Assembly: GCF_026712245.1 (NCBI RefSeq)
Contig: NZ_JAPPUY010000005.1
Coordinates: 186,001-250,000 of the forward strand
DNA: 64,000 nucleotides
Direction of reading: 5' to 3'
From: Roseateles hydrophilus
Lineage (GTDB): Bacteria > Pseudomonadota > Gammaproteobacteria > Burkholderiales > Burkholderiaceae_C
Shown here: positions 45,239 through 55,031 of the stretch, piece by piece
Position numbering within the stretch: the stretch's first letter is position 1
Layout of the letters: each line of letters opens with the position of its first letter
Position numbers and translations under genes: made by a program
Notes under the pieces: model-generated
Told to the model about the DNA's origin: nothing
Databases searched by the model: none
The model's input: only the letters and a program-made list of their open reading frames with translations

Positions 45239-45406
45239 ATGAAGCGACTGTCCCTGGCCATTGCCCTGATCACGTCTGCCGCGCTGCTGTCCGGCTGCAT
45301 CATCGTGCCGCACCGGCATGGGCACCACCGTGGCCACCATCACTACAGCCAGTCGTCGTCCTACGGCGCCATGCCGGCGCCTGCGTACCCGGCGCCGCGC
45401 TACTGA
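45239..45406 (+). CDS. Histidine-rich 55-residue lipoprotein
   Basis: A very small gene: MKRLSLAIALI, then the lipobox LLSGC (Cys20), then IIVPHRHGHHRGHHHYSQ with eight histidines, and a Ser/Tyr/Pro/Ala tail. CGGAG precedes the ATG. Its stop directly abuts the stop of ylqF on the other strand. Signal, lipobox and ribosome site argue that it is real. Histidines suggest metal binding in the envelope; function unknown. Confidence 0.65.
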   Translation: MKRLSLAIALITSAALLSGCIIVPHRHGHHRGHHHYSQSSSYGAMPAPAYPAPRY

Positions 45407-46345
45407 TCAGGCGTTGCGCTTGCCGCTGCGCTTGGCCTTCTCAGCCGCCTTGTCGGCCTCGCGTGCGGCAGCTTTGCGGGCATCGGCCTCGGCAGCGGCG
45501 TGGCGCCACGCCGCCATCTCGTCGGGCGTCTCCAGCGTGATGCGGCCCAGCAGCCCGCCGCGGAAGTCCATCAGCACGGCCTCGGCGGCCTTGTGCATCT
45601 GCACCGCGCCGCCACGGATCTTGGCGCCACGCTTCACGCCGATGGCTTCCAGCACGGCGTCGTCCTCGCCCAGCTCGGCCAGGCCGTAGCGCTGCTGCAG
45701 CCGGTCGGCGTAGCGGCGCTTGAGCGTCGCGATGAGTTCCAGCGCCACCTCCTCCTCGTCGAAGGCATTGCGCCCGATGGCGCCGCTGGCGGCGAGGTTG
45801 TAGCCGCTTTGCTCGACGGCGATGCGCGGCCACAGCATGCCGGGCGTGTCGAACAGGTAGAAGCCGTTCTCCAGCACGAACTTCTGTTCGAGCTTGGTGA
45901 TGCCGGGCTCGTCGCCGGTCTTGGCCGCCTTCTTGCCGACGAGGGTGTTGATGAGCGTGCTCTTGCCGACGTTGGGAATGCCGCAGATCAGCACGCGCAG
46001 CGGCTTGTGCATGTCGCCCCGCAGCGGCGCCAGTTCGCGGCAGGCCTTGATGAGGGCGCGTGCCGGTGCCTTGTCGCCGGCGTCCAGCGGGATGGCGCGG
46101 GTGTGCGGCTGGGCGTTGTAGAAATCCAGCCAGGCCTCGGTTTGGGCCGGGTCGGCCAAGTCCTGCTTGTTCAGCACCTTCAGCGACGGCCGCCCGGTGG
46201 TGAGTGCGGCCAGCAGCGGGTTGCTGCTGGAGCCCGGCAGCCGTGCGTCCAGCAGCTCGATGACCACGTCCAGCCCCGCCTGCACGCGATCCTTGATCGC
46301 CTGGCGGGTGGAGTTCATGTGGCCGGGGAACCAGTGGATGGGCAT
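45407..46345 (-). CDS. ylqF: Ribosome biogenesis GTPase YlqF/RbgA
   Basis: A 312-residue circularly permuted GTPase. The G4 motif (NKQD) precedes G1 (GIPNVGKST) and G3 (DTPG), as in the YlqF/YawG family. N-terminal WFPGHMNSTRQAI is the family signature. In Bacillus RbgA assembles the 50S subunit; a similar role is expected here. The C-terminal extension is Ala/Lys-rich. Confidence 0.94.
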   Translation of the reverse strand: MPIHWFPGHMNSTRQAIKDRVQAGLDVVIELLDARLPGSSSNPLLAALTTGRPSLKVLNKQDLADPAQTEAWLDFYNAQPHTRAIPLDAGDKAPARALIKACRELAPLRGDMHKPLRVLICGIPNVGKSTLINTLVGKKAAKTGDEPGITKLEQKFVLENGFYLFDTPGMLWPRIAVEQSGYNLAASGAIGRNAFDEEEVALELIATLKRRYADRLQQRYGLAELGEDDAVLEAIGVKRGAKIRGGAVQMHKAAEAVLMDFRGGLLGRITLETPDEMAAWRHAAAEADARKAAAREADKAAEKAKRSGKRNA

Positions 46346-46451
46346 GCGGAGTCGTTCAGGCGATGAAAGCCGTGATTGTCGGTGCCTTACATCCGGTTGC
46401 CGCGCTCTGGCCCTGCACCCTCAGCATCAAGGCTTCATGCAAGAGGCAGTG

Positions 46452-46853
46452 ATGAGATTCCAAGGTCTGCTGAGCGAGTGGAACCCGGATGCCGGCTGTG
46501 GCCGCATTCGCCCGCTGGGCGGCGGCGAGGAGGTGCCGGTCGCGCTTGCCGCGTTCCCGACCGATGGCGACGGTCCGCGCCTGGACGAGCCTTTGAGCTT
46601 TGAGGTCGTGACGGGCCGCGACGGCCGCAAGCGTGCGGTGCACCTGGCCCGGCTGGCACCCCTGCATCCGGCGTTGCGCGAGGCGAAAGGGGGCGGCCAG
46701 CTGCGCGCGCGGCACGCCCAGAAAAAACGGCGCCTGGGCCTGGTGGCCGGCGCCGTGATCACGGTGTTGCTTGTGGCGGGGGCTGCGTTGCTGTGGCCCT
46801 CCGGGCGGTCTGACGAGCGACCGGCCGACGTGCCGGCCGCACTGCGGCGCTGA
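46452..46853 (+). CDS. Cold-shock-like domain fused to a transmembrane helix
   Basis: A 133-residue protein. Residues 1-70 resemble a degenerate cold-shock/OB domain (MRFQGLLSEWNPDAGCGRI, then EEVPVALAAF and LSFEVVTGRDGRKRAVHL). A basic linker (RHAQKKRRLG) and one transmembrane helix (about 100-118) follow, so the nucleic-acid-binding-like domain would be membrane-tethered. AGAGG lies 5 bases before the ATG at 46452; an ATG five codons earlier is possible. Function unknown. Confidence 0.75.
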   Translation: MRFQGLLSEWNPDAGCGRIRPLGGGEEVPVALAAFPTDGDGPRLDEPLSFEVVTGRDGRKRAVHLARLAPLHPALREAKGGGQLRARHAQKKRRLGLVAGAVITVLLVAGAALLWPSGRSDERPADVPAALRR

Positions 46854-46884
46854 GCCGGCGCGCGGCCGGCTGTGCGCCGCGCGG

Positions 46885-47202
46885 TCAGTCCTCGTTCTTG
46901 AAGACCAGCTTGACCTCGTGCGTGGTCTTCTCGCCGGCTTCGAACTTCCACTCCATCAGCGCTGCCTTCACGGCGCGGTCGAACACGCGCTTGGGCTCTG
47001 CCTCAATGATCTCCACATCGCTGACCTTGCCGTCGGCCTCGATGATGAGCTTGGCTTTGACCGAGCCTGCGGAGATGCCCTTCTTGGCCGCTTCGGCCGG
47101 GAACTCGGGCGGCACCTTCTTGATGACCTTGGGAGCCGCCTGGGCGGCCAGGGCCAGCATCAGGCCGGCGGTGAAGATGGAGGCGGAGCGAAGAAAGGAC
47201 AT
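46885..47202 (-). CDS. Periplasmic TonB C-terminal-domain protein
   Basis: A 105-residue protein: signal peptide (about 1-22, ending AQA) and then a TonB C-terminal fold (VIKKVPPEFPAEAAKKGI, then VSDVEIIEAEPKRVFDRAVK, then WKF). It has no proline-rich spacer and the N-terminal helix looks cleavable. It is therefore not a normal energy transducer and may be a soluble partner of TonB-dependent or TPS-type machinery. AAGG lies 6 bases before the ATG. It lies 34 bases after the chemoreceptor gene on the same strand. Confidence 0.82.
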   Translation of the reverse strand: MSFLRSASIFTAGLMLALAAQAAPKVIKKVPPEFPAEAAKKGISAGSVKAKLIIEADGKVSDVEIIEAEPKRVFDRAVKAALMEWKFEAGEKTTHEVKLVFKNED

Positions 47203-47235
47203 GGTGAGCCTTTGCAACAAGTAAGGGTGTGAGGA

Positions 47236-48783
47236 TCAGGCCGCTCGGAAGAAGCCCACGGCCTCGATCAGGCGGGTAGAACTATCGCGCAGCGCATCGG
47301 CTGAGCGGCTGAGTTCGCCCACCAGGCTGGTGTTTTGCTGGGTGGCCTTGTCCAGTTCGTTCATCGCACCGTTGACGACGCCGACGCCGGTCGCCTGTTC
47401 CTGGGCCGAGTGCGAGATTTCCTCGATCAGCTGCCCCATGTTGTTGACCTCGTCCACCACCGAGCGGATGGTGACGCCGGCGTTGTTGACCAGCGTCGTG
47501 CCGTTCTCGACCTTGACGGTGGATTCTTGGATCAGCACCTTGATTTCCTTGGCCGCGCCGGCCGAGCGCTGGGCCAGCGCGCGGACTTCGGCGGCCACCA
47601 CGGCGAAGCCGCGGCCATGTTCGCCGGCACGGGCGGCTTCCACGGCGGCGTTCAGCGCCAGGATGTTGGTCTGGAAAGCGATGCCGTCGATGACGCCGAT
47701 GATGTCGCCGATCTTCTTGGAGCTGGCGCTGATCTCTTCCATGGTCTCGACGACCTTGGACACCACCGAGCCCCCGTTGCTGGCGGCCTGGCGGGCCGTC
47801 ACGGCAATGCCGGCGGCGCGGCGCGTCAGATCGCTGGCGCCCTTGAGCGTGGAGGCAATCTCTTCCACCGAGGCGGCGGTGTTTTGCAGGCTGGCCGCGG
47901 AGCGGTTGGTGCGGTCGGCCAGGTTGGTATTGCTGTCAGCGATGGTGCCGGAGTTCTCGGCGACTTCGCTGGCTGCGGTCGACACGTCGCGCACAACGCT
48001 GGACAGGGCGGTCTGCATGTCCTTCATGGCTTGCAGCATCTGGCTCAGCTCGTCACGGCCTTCGACCGTGATGTCCTGCGTCAGGTCGCCGGAGGCGATG
48101 GCCTCGGCAGCGAGCTGGGCCTTGCGGGCCGGGCCGACGATGGAGCGGGAGATCAGCAGGAAGGCACCGAAGCCCAGCACGACGGCTGCCACGACCAGCG
48201 CGACCGTCACGGCCACGGAGAACTTGGCCAGTTCCACGCCCGAGGTGGCCAGCTGCTTGCCGTTCTCGAACTGCATGTCCACCAGCTTCTTCAGGCCGTC
48301 CTGCAGGGCGGTCTGCGCGGGGCGCAGATCGGTGATGAGGCTCTCGCGGGCTTCGTCGGGGCTGCCGTCGGTCTGGATCTTCTGGAACTTCTCCAGCGCA
48401 GCCAGGAACTTGACCTTGTGCTCGCTCACCTCAGCGACGACAGCCTTCTCCTGCTCGTCGGCCACGCTGGCGGCCAGACCCTTGAGTTGCTTGTCGGACT
48501 CTTCCACCGCATCGGCGATCGCCTTCTTCTGCTTCTTGATGGCGCCGGCGGTGTCCAGCAGCAGCAGGTCGCGCACGGCGCGGGCGATCACGTTGACCTG
48601 GCTTTCCAGCGCGTTGGCCGCGCCGATCTTGACGAGGCTGGAGTTGGCCGTGCGATCCAGGTCCTTGGCCAGGCGGCTGGCATTGGTTGCGCCATAGACG
48701 CCAATGCCGATCAGCAGCAGGATCAGCAGGCCGAAGCTCACGAGCAGGCGTGGGCCGATGCGCAATTGCGTCAGAAAGTTCAT
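47236..48783 (-). CDS. Methyl-accepting chemotaxis protein
   Basis: A 515-residue transmembrane chemoreceptor: TM1 (about 11-31), a four-helix-bundle periplasmic sensor (about 32-188), TM2 (about 190-212), HAMP (about 213-265) and a signalling domain with the hairpin core [21 protein letters not shown]. The four-helix sensor usually detects amino acids or small organic ligands. No C-terminal CheR-binding pentapeptide is seen. It feeds CheA/CheW encoded elsewhere. Confidence 0.95.
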   Translation of the reverse strand: MNFLTQLRIGPRLLVSFGLLILLLIGIGVYGATNASRLAKDLDRTANSSLVKIGAANALESQVNVIARAVRDLLLLDTAGAIKKQKKAIADAVEESDKQLKGLAASVADEQEKAVVAEVSEHKVKFLAALEKFQKIQTDGSPDEARESLITDLRPAQTALQDGLKKLVDMQFENGKQLATSGVELAKFSVAVTVALVVAAVVLGFGAFLLISRSIVGPARKAQLAAEAIASGDLTQDITVEGRDELSQMLQAMKDMQTALSSVVRDVSTAASEVAENSGTIADSNTNLADRTNRSAASLQNTAASVEEIASTLKGASDLTRRAAGIAVTARQAASNGGSVVSKVVETMEEISASSKKIGDIIGVIDGIAFQTNILALNAAVEAARAGEHGRGFAVVAAEVRALAQRSAGAAKEIKVLIQESTVKVENGTTLVNNAGVTIRSVVDEVNNMGQLIEEISHSAQEQATGVGVVNGAMNELDKATQQNTSLVGELSRSADALRDSSTRLIEAVGFFRAA

Positions 48784-48995
48784 TCGGTTCTAGTCCTTGT
48801 CGTCTTCAGATAGCTGCGGCAACCAGCCGCTGTGGCGTCCAGATGCAATGTAGGCCCGCGCGTCCGTGTTCGGACTGCCCCAACGACGGGCCGCTGCGCA
48901 GTGTGTCGCGGCCTGTGACGATTTGAATCAGAGCCTTGATGGGTCGCGTGAAGTCGTTCACGACGGGTCGTCGCACTGCAGCGACGCGGTGTGGC

Positions 48996-50276
48996 TCAGC
49001 GCGCGACAGCGGCCGCGCGCAGGCGCAGCACCTCGACGTCGTCGACCTCGCCGGCCGTGTGGCCGTAGCTGTGGCGCAGGTGGCTGGCCAGTGCGGCCAG
49101 CTCGGCCGCGCTGAGCTGGCCGGCGAAGGGCGGCATGCCGTAGGGACGGGGATGGCCTGGCGTGGCGGGGGCGAAACCGCCGCGTTCGATCAGCCGCAGC
49201 AGGTTGGCCGGGCTGGCCTGAGTGACGAGGCGGCTGCCGGCCAGGGCCGGGTAGGCGAGTGCGCCGCTGGCGTCGCGCCGGCCCTCACCGGCGTCGCCGT
49301 GGCAACTGGCGCAATGGGTTTCGTACAGGCGGGCGCCCAGCGCCCGACGGCGCGGGTCGGGTGCGGCGGCCGGCATGCGCTCGACGGCCTGCATCGGCAG
49401 GGCGCGCAGGTAGGTGGCCATGGCGGCGAGGTCGGCATCGTCCAGCGCGGCCGTGCTGCCCAGCACCACCTCGGCCATTGGGCCCTGCGCAATCTGGTCA
49501 TGGGCCTGGCCGTCGCGCAGCAGGCGCTCCACGGCCTCTTGCGGCCAGCGCTGCACGCCGGCCTCGGCCGGGTCCAGCAGCGAGGGCGCGTGCCAGCCCA
49601 GGCCCGTCAGCAAGCCGCCGCGGAAGTCGGCTGCGCCGCGGTCGCCGCCCAGCACGTCGCGCCCGGCATGGCAGGCGCTGCAGTGCGCGAGGCCCTGGCT
49701 CAGGTAGGCGCCGCGGTTCCAGGCCGGGCTCTGGCGCGGGTCGGCCTCGTAGACCCCCGGGCGGAAATACAGCGCCCGCCACGCGGCGATGGCGAGCTGG
49801 CTGCCGTACAGCCCGCGCAGTTCGTGCGGACGGCGCGGCGCGTCCACGGCGGGCTGGGCCTGCAGCCAGGCGTGCAGCGCGTCGGCGTCGTCGCGCGTGA
49901 TCTGGGTGGTGTTGGTGATGGGATGGGCCGGCAGCAGCAGCCGCCCATCGCGGCTCTGACCCAGGTGCAGCGCGCGCCAGAAGTCGTCTCGCGTCCAACC
50001 GCCCAGCCCGCTGGCATGCGGCGTCAGGTTGGTGGAGAACGCCGTGCCGAAAGGGGTGGGCAATGGCCGTCCGCCGGCCAGGCGTTCGCCGCCGCGGGCG
50101 GTGTGGCAGCCGGCGCAGTTGCCCACGGCGGCCAGGTAGGCGCCGCGCGTCAGGTTCACCGGGGCCGTCGACGGGGGCGTGTCGTCGGGCAGGTGGCGCT
50201 GCCAAGCCAGCAGCGCGAAGGGCGTGGCCAGCGCCAACAGCACAGCCGTGGCGGCGAGGGCGAGTGCGCGCCTCAT
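48996..50276 (-). CDS. Triheme c-type cytochrome
   Basis: A 426-residue exported cytochrome with three haem-binding sites: CAGCH (about 54-58), CSACH (about 199-203) and CASCH (about 335). The layout matches membrane-anchored cytochrome subunits of periplasmic alcohol or aldose dehydrogenases, which pass electrons to ubiquinone. An N-terminal hydrophobic segment (about 5-25) would be signal or anchor. No dehydrogenase gene is adjacent; instead a diheme cytochrome precedes it with a four-base overlap, suggesting an electron-transfer pair. Confidence 0.92.
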   Translation of the reverse strand: MRRALALAATAVLLALATPFALLAWQRHLPDDTPPSTAPVNLTRGAYLAAVGNCAGCHTARGGERLAGGRPLPTPFGTAFSTNLTPHASGLGGWTRDDFWRALHLGQSRDGRLLLPAHPITNTTQITRDDADALHAWLQAQPAVDAPRRPHELRGLYGSQLAIAAWRALYFRPGVYEADPRQSPAWNRGAYLSQGLAHCSACHAGRDVLGGDRGAADFRGGLLTGLGWHAPSLLDPAEAGVQRWPQEAVERLLRDGQAHDQIAQGPMAEVVLGSTAALDDADLAAMATYLRALPMQAVERMPAAAPDPRRRALGARLYETHCASCHGDAGEGRRDASGALAYPALAGSRLVTQASPANLLRLIERGGFAPATPGHPRPYGMPPFAGQLSAAELAALASHLRHSYGHTAGEVDDVEVLRLRAAAVAR

Positions 50277-50968
50277 GGCATGCCCGCGCAGCGCATGGGC
50301 GCCGGGGCCGGCAGCGCGGCGGCGGGGTGGGCGTCAGCCGGCACGGCGCGGCCGGCGAGGTATTGCGTGATGGCGTTGATCTCGGTGGTGGTCAGCGTCT
50401 TGGCGATGTGGGCCATGCAGTCCGGCGCCTGGGCGCGGCGCTGGCCGCTGCGCCAGGCACCGAGCTGGCCGTTCAGGTAGTCGCGCGACAGGCCCAACAG
50501 GCCCGGCACGGCGGGCTGCACGCCGGTCAGCCGCTCGCCATGGCAGCTGGTGCAGGCGGGCAGGCGCCGGGCCGGGTCGCCCTGGCGGATCAGCACCTCC
50601 GCGCGCGCCAACTCGGCGGGCGGCAGTGTGGGCGGCTGCGGCGCGGGGTAGGGCAGGTCCAGCGCGGCGAAGTGGTCGGCAAGCTCGCGCAGGTAGGCGT
50701 CGGACAGCGGGGTGATGAGCTCGCTCATGAGCCCGTAGTCGCGTCGCCCGTCGCGGAAGTTCAGCAGCTGGTTGTACAGATAACCGGTTGGCTTGCCGGC
50801 CAGGCGCGGGTAATAGCCGTCGGGCGCAGCGCGGCCCTGCTTGCCGTGGCAGACGGTGCAGGCCAGCGCGCGCTGCGCGAGGGTGTCGGGCACCGGCGTG
50901 GCCGTGCCGGTGGCGCACAGCAGCGCCAGCAGCGTGGCGGCCAGGGCGTGTAGCGGGCGCGTGGGCAT
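50273..50968 (-). CDS. Diheme cytochrome c4-like protein
   Basis: A 231-residue exported diheme cytochrome with CTVCH (about 37-41) and CTSCH (about 139-143) in two repeated cytochrome c domains, as in cytochrome c4. It has a signal peptide (about 1-24). Repeated blocks of the form GYYPRLAGKPTGYL(Y) and VPGLLGLSRDYLNGQL show the internal duplication. It should shuttle electrons in the periplasm, probably with the triheme protein encoded next. Confidence 0.92.
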   Translation of the reverse strand: MPTRPLHALAATLLALLCATGTATPVPDTLAQRALACTVCHGKQGRAAPDGYYPRLAGKPTGYLYNQLLNFRDGRRDYGLMSELITPLSDAYLRELADHFAALDLPYPAPQPPTLPPAELARAEVLIRQGDPARRLPACTSCHGERLTGVQPAVPGLLGLSRDYLNGQLGAWRSGQRRAQAPDCMAHIAKTLTTTEINAITQYLAGRAVPADAHPAAALPAPAPMRCAGMP

Positions 50969-50987
50969 GGGCGCTGTGTGCGGATGC

Positions 50988-51662
50988 TCAGCGGGCGCCG
51001 AAGATGGCCGAGCCCACGCGCACCATCGTCGAGCCGGCGTGGATGGCGTCTTCCAGGTCCGCGCTCATGCCCAGGGACAGCGTGTCCAGCGCCAGGCCCT
51101 CGGCCTGCAGCGCGGCGAACAGTGCCGCCATCGCCTGATGCTGGGCCAGTGCGCCGGGGCCGGGTTCGGGCACGGCCATCAGCCCGCGCAGCGCGAGCCG
51201 GGGCAGTGCGGCCACCTGGTGGGCCAGCGCGGCCGCTTCGGCGGGCAGCAGGCCGCTTTTGCTGGCCTCGCCGCTGATGTTGATTTGCAAGCAGATGTTC
51301 AGCGGCGGCAGCTGCGGCGGGCGCCGCTCGGACAGCCGCTGCGCGACCTTGAGCCGGTCCACCGAATGCACCCAGTCGAACTGCTCGGCCACCGGTCGCG
51401 TCTTGTTGGACTGCAGCGGGCCGATGAGGTGCCAGTCGAGCTGGCTGCGCAGGTCGCCAAGCGCCTCGATCTTGGCCAGGCCTTCCTGCACGTAGTTCTC
51501 GCCGAAGGCGCGGGCGCCGGCCTCGAAGGCTTCACGCACGGCGGCGGCAGGGAAGGTCTTGCTGACCACGAGCAGCCGCACGGCGTCCGGCGCGCGGCCG
51601 GCCGCGACACATGCCGCAGCGATACGAGTTTTGGTGACTTGGAGGGAATCTGAGATCGCCAT
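50988..51662 (-). CDS. yggS: PLP homeostasis protein YggS
   Basis: A 224-residue PLP-binding protein of the YggS/PROSC family. The cofactor lysine is Lys35 in LLVVSKTFP. Further family motifs are FGENYVQEGLAKI, WHLIGPLQSNKT and LSLGMSADLEDAI. It buffers pyridoxal phosphate and has no known enzymatic turnover. It is divergent from pilT, an arrangement common in proteobacteria. ATG 51662 is used; the upstream open frame shadows pilT. Confidence 0.95.
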   Translation of the reverse strand: MAISDSLQVTKTRIAAACVAAGRAPDAVRLLVVSKTFPAAAVREAFEAGARAFGENYVQEGLAKIEALGDLRSQLDWHLIGPLQSNKTRPVAEQFDWVHSVDRLKVAQRLSERRPPQLPPLNICLQINISGEASKSGLLPAEAAALAHQVAALPRLALRGLMAVPEPGPGALAQHQAMAALFAALQAEGLALDTLSLGMSADLEDAIHAGSTMVRVGSAIFGAR

Positions 51663-51666
51663 AATC
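51639..51666 (+). promoter_or_regulatory. Possible sigma-70 promoter of pilT
   Basis: TTGGAG (51639-51644) and ATAATC/CATAAT (51660-51666) are spaced 15-16 bases and would start transcription about 18 bases before the pilT ATG. The -10 lies over the yggS start codon on the other strand. Weak match. Confidence 0.3.
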
Positions 51667-51689
51667 CGCCGAGCATTGACAGGGACATC

Positions 51690-52733
<1,044 letters not shown>

Positions 52734-52747
52734 GCCGGGACGTTTGA

Positions 52748-52780
52748 CGTCACTCAGATGGCGAAGCCATGTGAGTGACG
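52748..52780 (+). other. Hairpin in the pilT-pilU spacer
   Basis: CGTCACTCA pairs with TGAGTGACG, and ATGGC pairs inside with GCCAT. The stem has 14 pairs with one G/G mismatch and loop GAA. There is no T-run after it, so it is more likely an mRNA stability or attenuation element than a full terminator. Confidence 0.6.
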
Positions 52781-52812
52781 GCAGAACGCTCTACGAGAAA
52801 GACAGGACCTCC

Positions 52813-53949
52813 ATGGAACGCGACCAGGCCTCGAAATTCATCAATGACCTGCTGCGCCTGATGCTGTCGCGCAAGGGCTCCGACCTGTTCCTGACGGCGG
52901 AGTTCCCGCCCGCCATCAAGGTGGACGGCAAGATGACCAAGGTGTCGCCGCAGCCGCTGACCGGCCAGCACACGCTGCAGCTGGCGCGCGCCATCATGAA
53001 TGACAAGCAGGCCGCCGAGTTCGAGCGCACCAAGGAGTGCAATTTCGCGATCTCGCCGCACGGCATCGGGCGCTTCCGCGTGAACGCCTTCATCCAGCAG
53101 GGCCAGGTGGGCCTGGTATTGCGCACGATTCCGTCGACGCTGCCCACCATCGAGTCGCTGGACCTGCCGCCGGTGCTGCGCGAGGTGGTGCAGCACAAGC
53201 GCGGCCTGGTCATCGTGGTCGGCGCCACCGGCTCGGGCAAGAGCACGTCGCTGGCCGCGATGATCGACGAGCGCAACCAGACGACCTACGGCCACATCGT
53301 GACCATCGAGGACCCGATCGAGTTCGTGCACCCGCACAAGAACTGCATCGTCACGCAGCGCGAACTGGGCATCGACACCGACAGCTGGGAGGCCGCGCTG
53401 AAGAACTCGCTGCGCCAGGCGCCCGACGTCATCCTGATGGGCGAGCTGCGCGACCGCGAGACCATGGACCACGCCATCGCCTTCGCCGAGACCGGCCACC
53501 TGTGCATGGCCACGCTGCACGCCAACAGCGCCAACCAGGCGCTGGACCGCATCATCAACTTCTTCCCCGAAGACCGCCGCCAGCAGCTGCTGATGGACAT
53601 CTCGCTGAACCTGCGCGCGCTCATCAGCCAGCGCCTGCTGCCGCGCCGCGAGGGCAAGGGACGCGTGGCGGCCGTCGAGATCCTGCTGAACACGCCGCTG
53701 ATCTCCGACCTCATCTTCAAGGGCGAGATCAGCGAGATCAAGGAGCTGATGAAGCGCTCGCGCGAGCAGGGCATGCAGACCTTCGACCAGGCGCTGTTCG
53801 ACCTCTACGAGGCCGGCAAGGTCACCTACGAAGACGCGCTGCGCAACGCGGACTCCGTCAACGACCTGCGCCTGCAGATCAAGCTGAACAGCGAGCGCGC
53901 CCGCACCGGCGACCTGTCCAGCGGCACCGAGCACCTCACCATCGTTTGA
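52813..53949 (+). CDS. pilU: PilT-like ATPase PilU
   Basis: A 378-residue paralogue of PilT that assists force generation in pilus retraction. Motifs: SDLFLTAEFPPAIKV, Walker A GATGSGKSTS, TIEDPIEFVHPHKNC, Walker B VILMGELRDRETM, and a C-terminal extension after AAVEILLNTPLISDLIFKG. It follows pilT by about 80 bases. ATG 52813 fits the family N-terminus (MERDQASKFI). Confidence 0.96.
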   Translation: MERDQASKFINDLLRLMLSRKGSDLFLTAEFPPAIKVDGKMTKVSPQPLTGQHTLQLARAIMNDKQAAEFERTKECNFAISPHGIGRFRVNAFIQQGQVGLVLRTIPSTLPTIESLDLPPVLREVVQHKRGLVIVVGATGSGKSTSLAAMIDERNQTTYGHIVTIEDPIEFVHPHKNCIVTQRELGIDTDSWEAALKNSLRQAPDVILMGELRDRETMDHAIAFAETGHLCMATLHANSANQALDRIINFFPEDRRQQLLMDISLNLRALISQRLLPRREGKGRVAAVEILLNTPLISDLIFKGEISEIKELMKRSREQGMQTFDQALFDLYEAGKVTYEDALRNADSVNDLRLQIKLNSERARTGDLSSGTEHLTIV

Positions 53950-54040
53950 CCACCGCTGCCGGCGTCGCCGGCCGCTTCGACGGGCGACGTCAGCCGCCTT
54001 CCGCGCCGCGGCAGCGCCGCGCTTCAGGAGACACCCCCAC

Positions 54041-54931
54041 ATGAGCAACCGCAGCTACGACCCCATCGCACCCCGCCGCGTGGCCTTCCTGGGCCTGGGC
54101 GTCATGGGTCACCCCATGGCCGGCCACCTGGCGCAGGCCGGGCATCAGGTCACGGTCTACAACCGCACGACGGCCAAGGCCGAGGCCTGGGCGCAGACCT
54201 ATGGCGGCCGCTTTGCCGCCACGCCTGCTGAGGCCGTTGGCGACGCCGAGTTCGTGTTCTGCTGCGTCGGCAACGACGACGACCTGCGCGCCGTGGTGCT
54301 GGGGCCGCAGGGGGCCTTCGCCGGCATGGCGGCGGGCGCGGTGTTTGTCGATCACACGACGGCCTCGGCCGCCGTGGCGCGCGAGCTGCATGCCGCCGCG
54401 GCCGCTGCCGGGCTGGGCTTTGTCGACGCGCCGGTTTCGGGCGGGCAGGCAGGCGCAGTCAATGGCCAGCTCACCGTGATGTGCGGCGGTGATGCGCCGG
54501 CCTTCGATGCGATGAAGCCGCTGGCGCTTTCCTTCGCGAAGGCCGTGACGCTGCTGGGCGGCCCGGGCTCGGGTCAGTTGGCCAAGATGGTCAACCAGAT
54601 CTGCATCGCCGGTGTCGTGCAGGGCCTGTCCGAGGCGGTGCGCTTCGGCCAGAACGCGGGCCTGGACATGCATCAGGTGCTGGACGTCATCGGCAAGGGC
54701 GCCGCGCAAAGCTGGCAGATGGACAACCGCGGCAAGACCATGGTCGACGACAAGTTCGACTTCGGCTTCGCGGTCGACTGGATGCGCAAGGACCTGGGCC
54801 TGGTGCTGGACGAGGCGCGCCGCAACGGCTCGCGCCTGCCGCTGACGGCGCTGGTGGACCAGTTCTATGCCGACGTGCAGGCGCTGGGCGGCAACCGCTG
54901 GGACACGTCCAGTCTCATCAAACGCCTCTGA
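54041..54931 (+). CDS. NAD(P)-dependent beta-hydroxyacid dehydrogenase
   Basis: A 296-residue enzyme of the 3-hydroxyisobutyrate / tartronate-semialdehyde / glyoxylate-succinic-semialdehyde reductase family. Visible motifs are the Rossmann motif AFLGLGVMGHPMAGHL, the substrate motif FVDAPVSGGQAGA, and the catalytic-lysine region GSGQLAKMVNQIC. The exact substrate cannot be chosen from motifs alone. It is transcribed alone after pilU and is closed by a hairpin. Confidence 0.92.
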   Translation: MSNRSYDPIAPRRVAFLGLGVMGHPMAGHLAQAGHQVTVYNRTTAKAEAWAQTYGGRFAATPAEAVGDAEFVFCCVGNDDDLRAVVLGPQGAFAGMAAGAVFVDHTTASAAVARELHAAAAAAGLGFVDAPVSGGQAGAVNGQLTVMCGGDAPAFDAMKPLALSFAKAVTLLGGPGSGQLAKMVNQICIAGVVQGLSEAVRFGQNAGLDMHQVLDVIGKGAAQSWQMDNRGKTMVDDKFDFGFAVDWMRKDLGLVLDEARRNGSRLPLTALVDQFYADVQALGGNRWDTSSLIKRL

Positions 54932-54942
54932 GTTGGGCTTGA

Positions 54943-54980
54943 GCCGATGTTCTCGTGGGCCCTCGCCCGCGAGCATCGGC
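54943..54980. terminator. Stem-loop between convergent genes
   Basis: GCCGATG with CATCGGC closes a long stem including CTCG/CGAG and GGGC/GCCC around loop CCTC, 12 bases after the dehydrogenase stop. There is no T-run; probably a bidirectional, Rho-assisted end. Confidence 0.5.
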
Positions 54981-55000
54981 GTCCTCTCGTTGGGGGGGGG

Positions 55001-55025
55001 CGCCCAGCGCCTTCAGCGCTGGGCG
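55001..55025 (-). terminator. Perfect 10-bp hairpin after dolP-like gene
   Basis: CGCCCAGCGC, loop CTTCA and its exact complement lie 6 bases past the stop of the minus-strand lipoprotein gene, next to a run of nine G on the plus strand. Terminator-like, but followed by C-rich rather than T-rich sequence. Confidence 0.5.
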
Positions 55026-55031
55026 AGGGGC

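Noticed and set aside
48784-48995. Sigma-28 promoter for the chemoreceptor gene
   Set aside because: No convincing TAAA-N15-GCCGATAA match. The GTGAA/TTCAC hairpin at 48947-48962 is too short to call a terminator.
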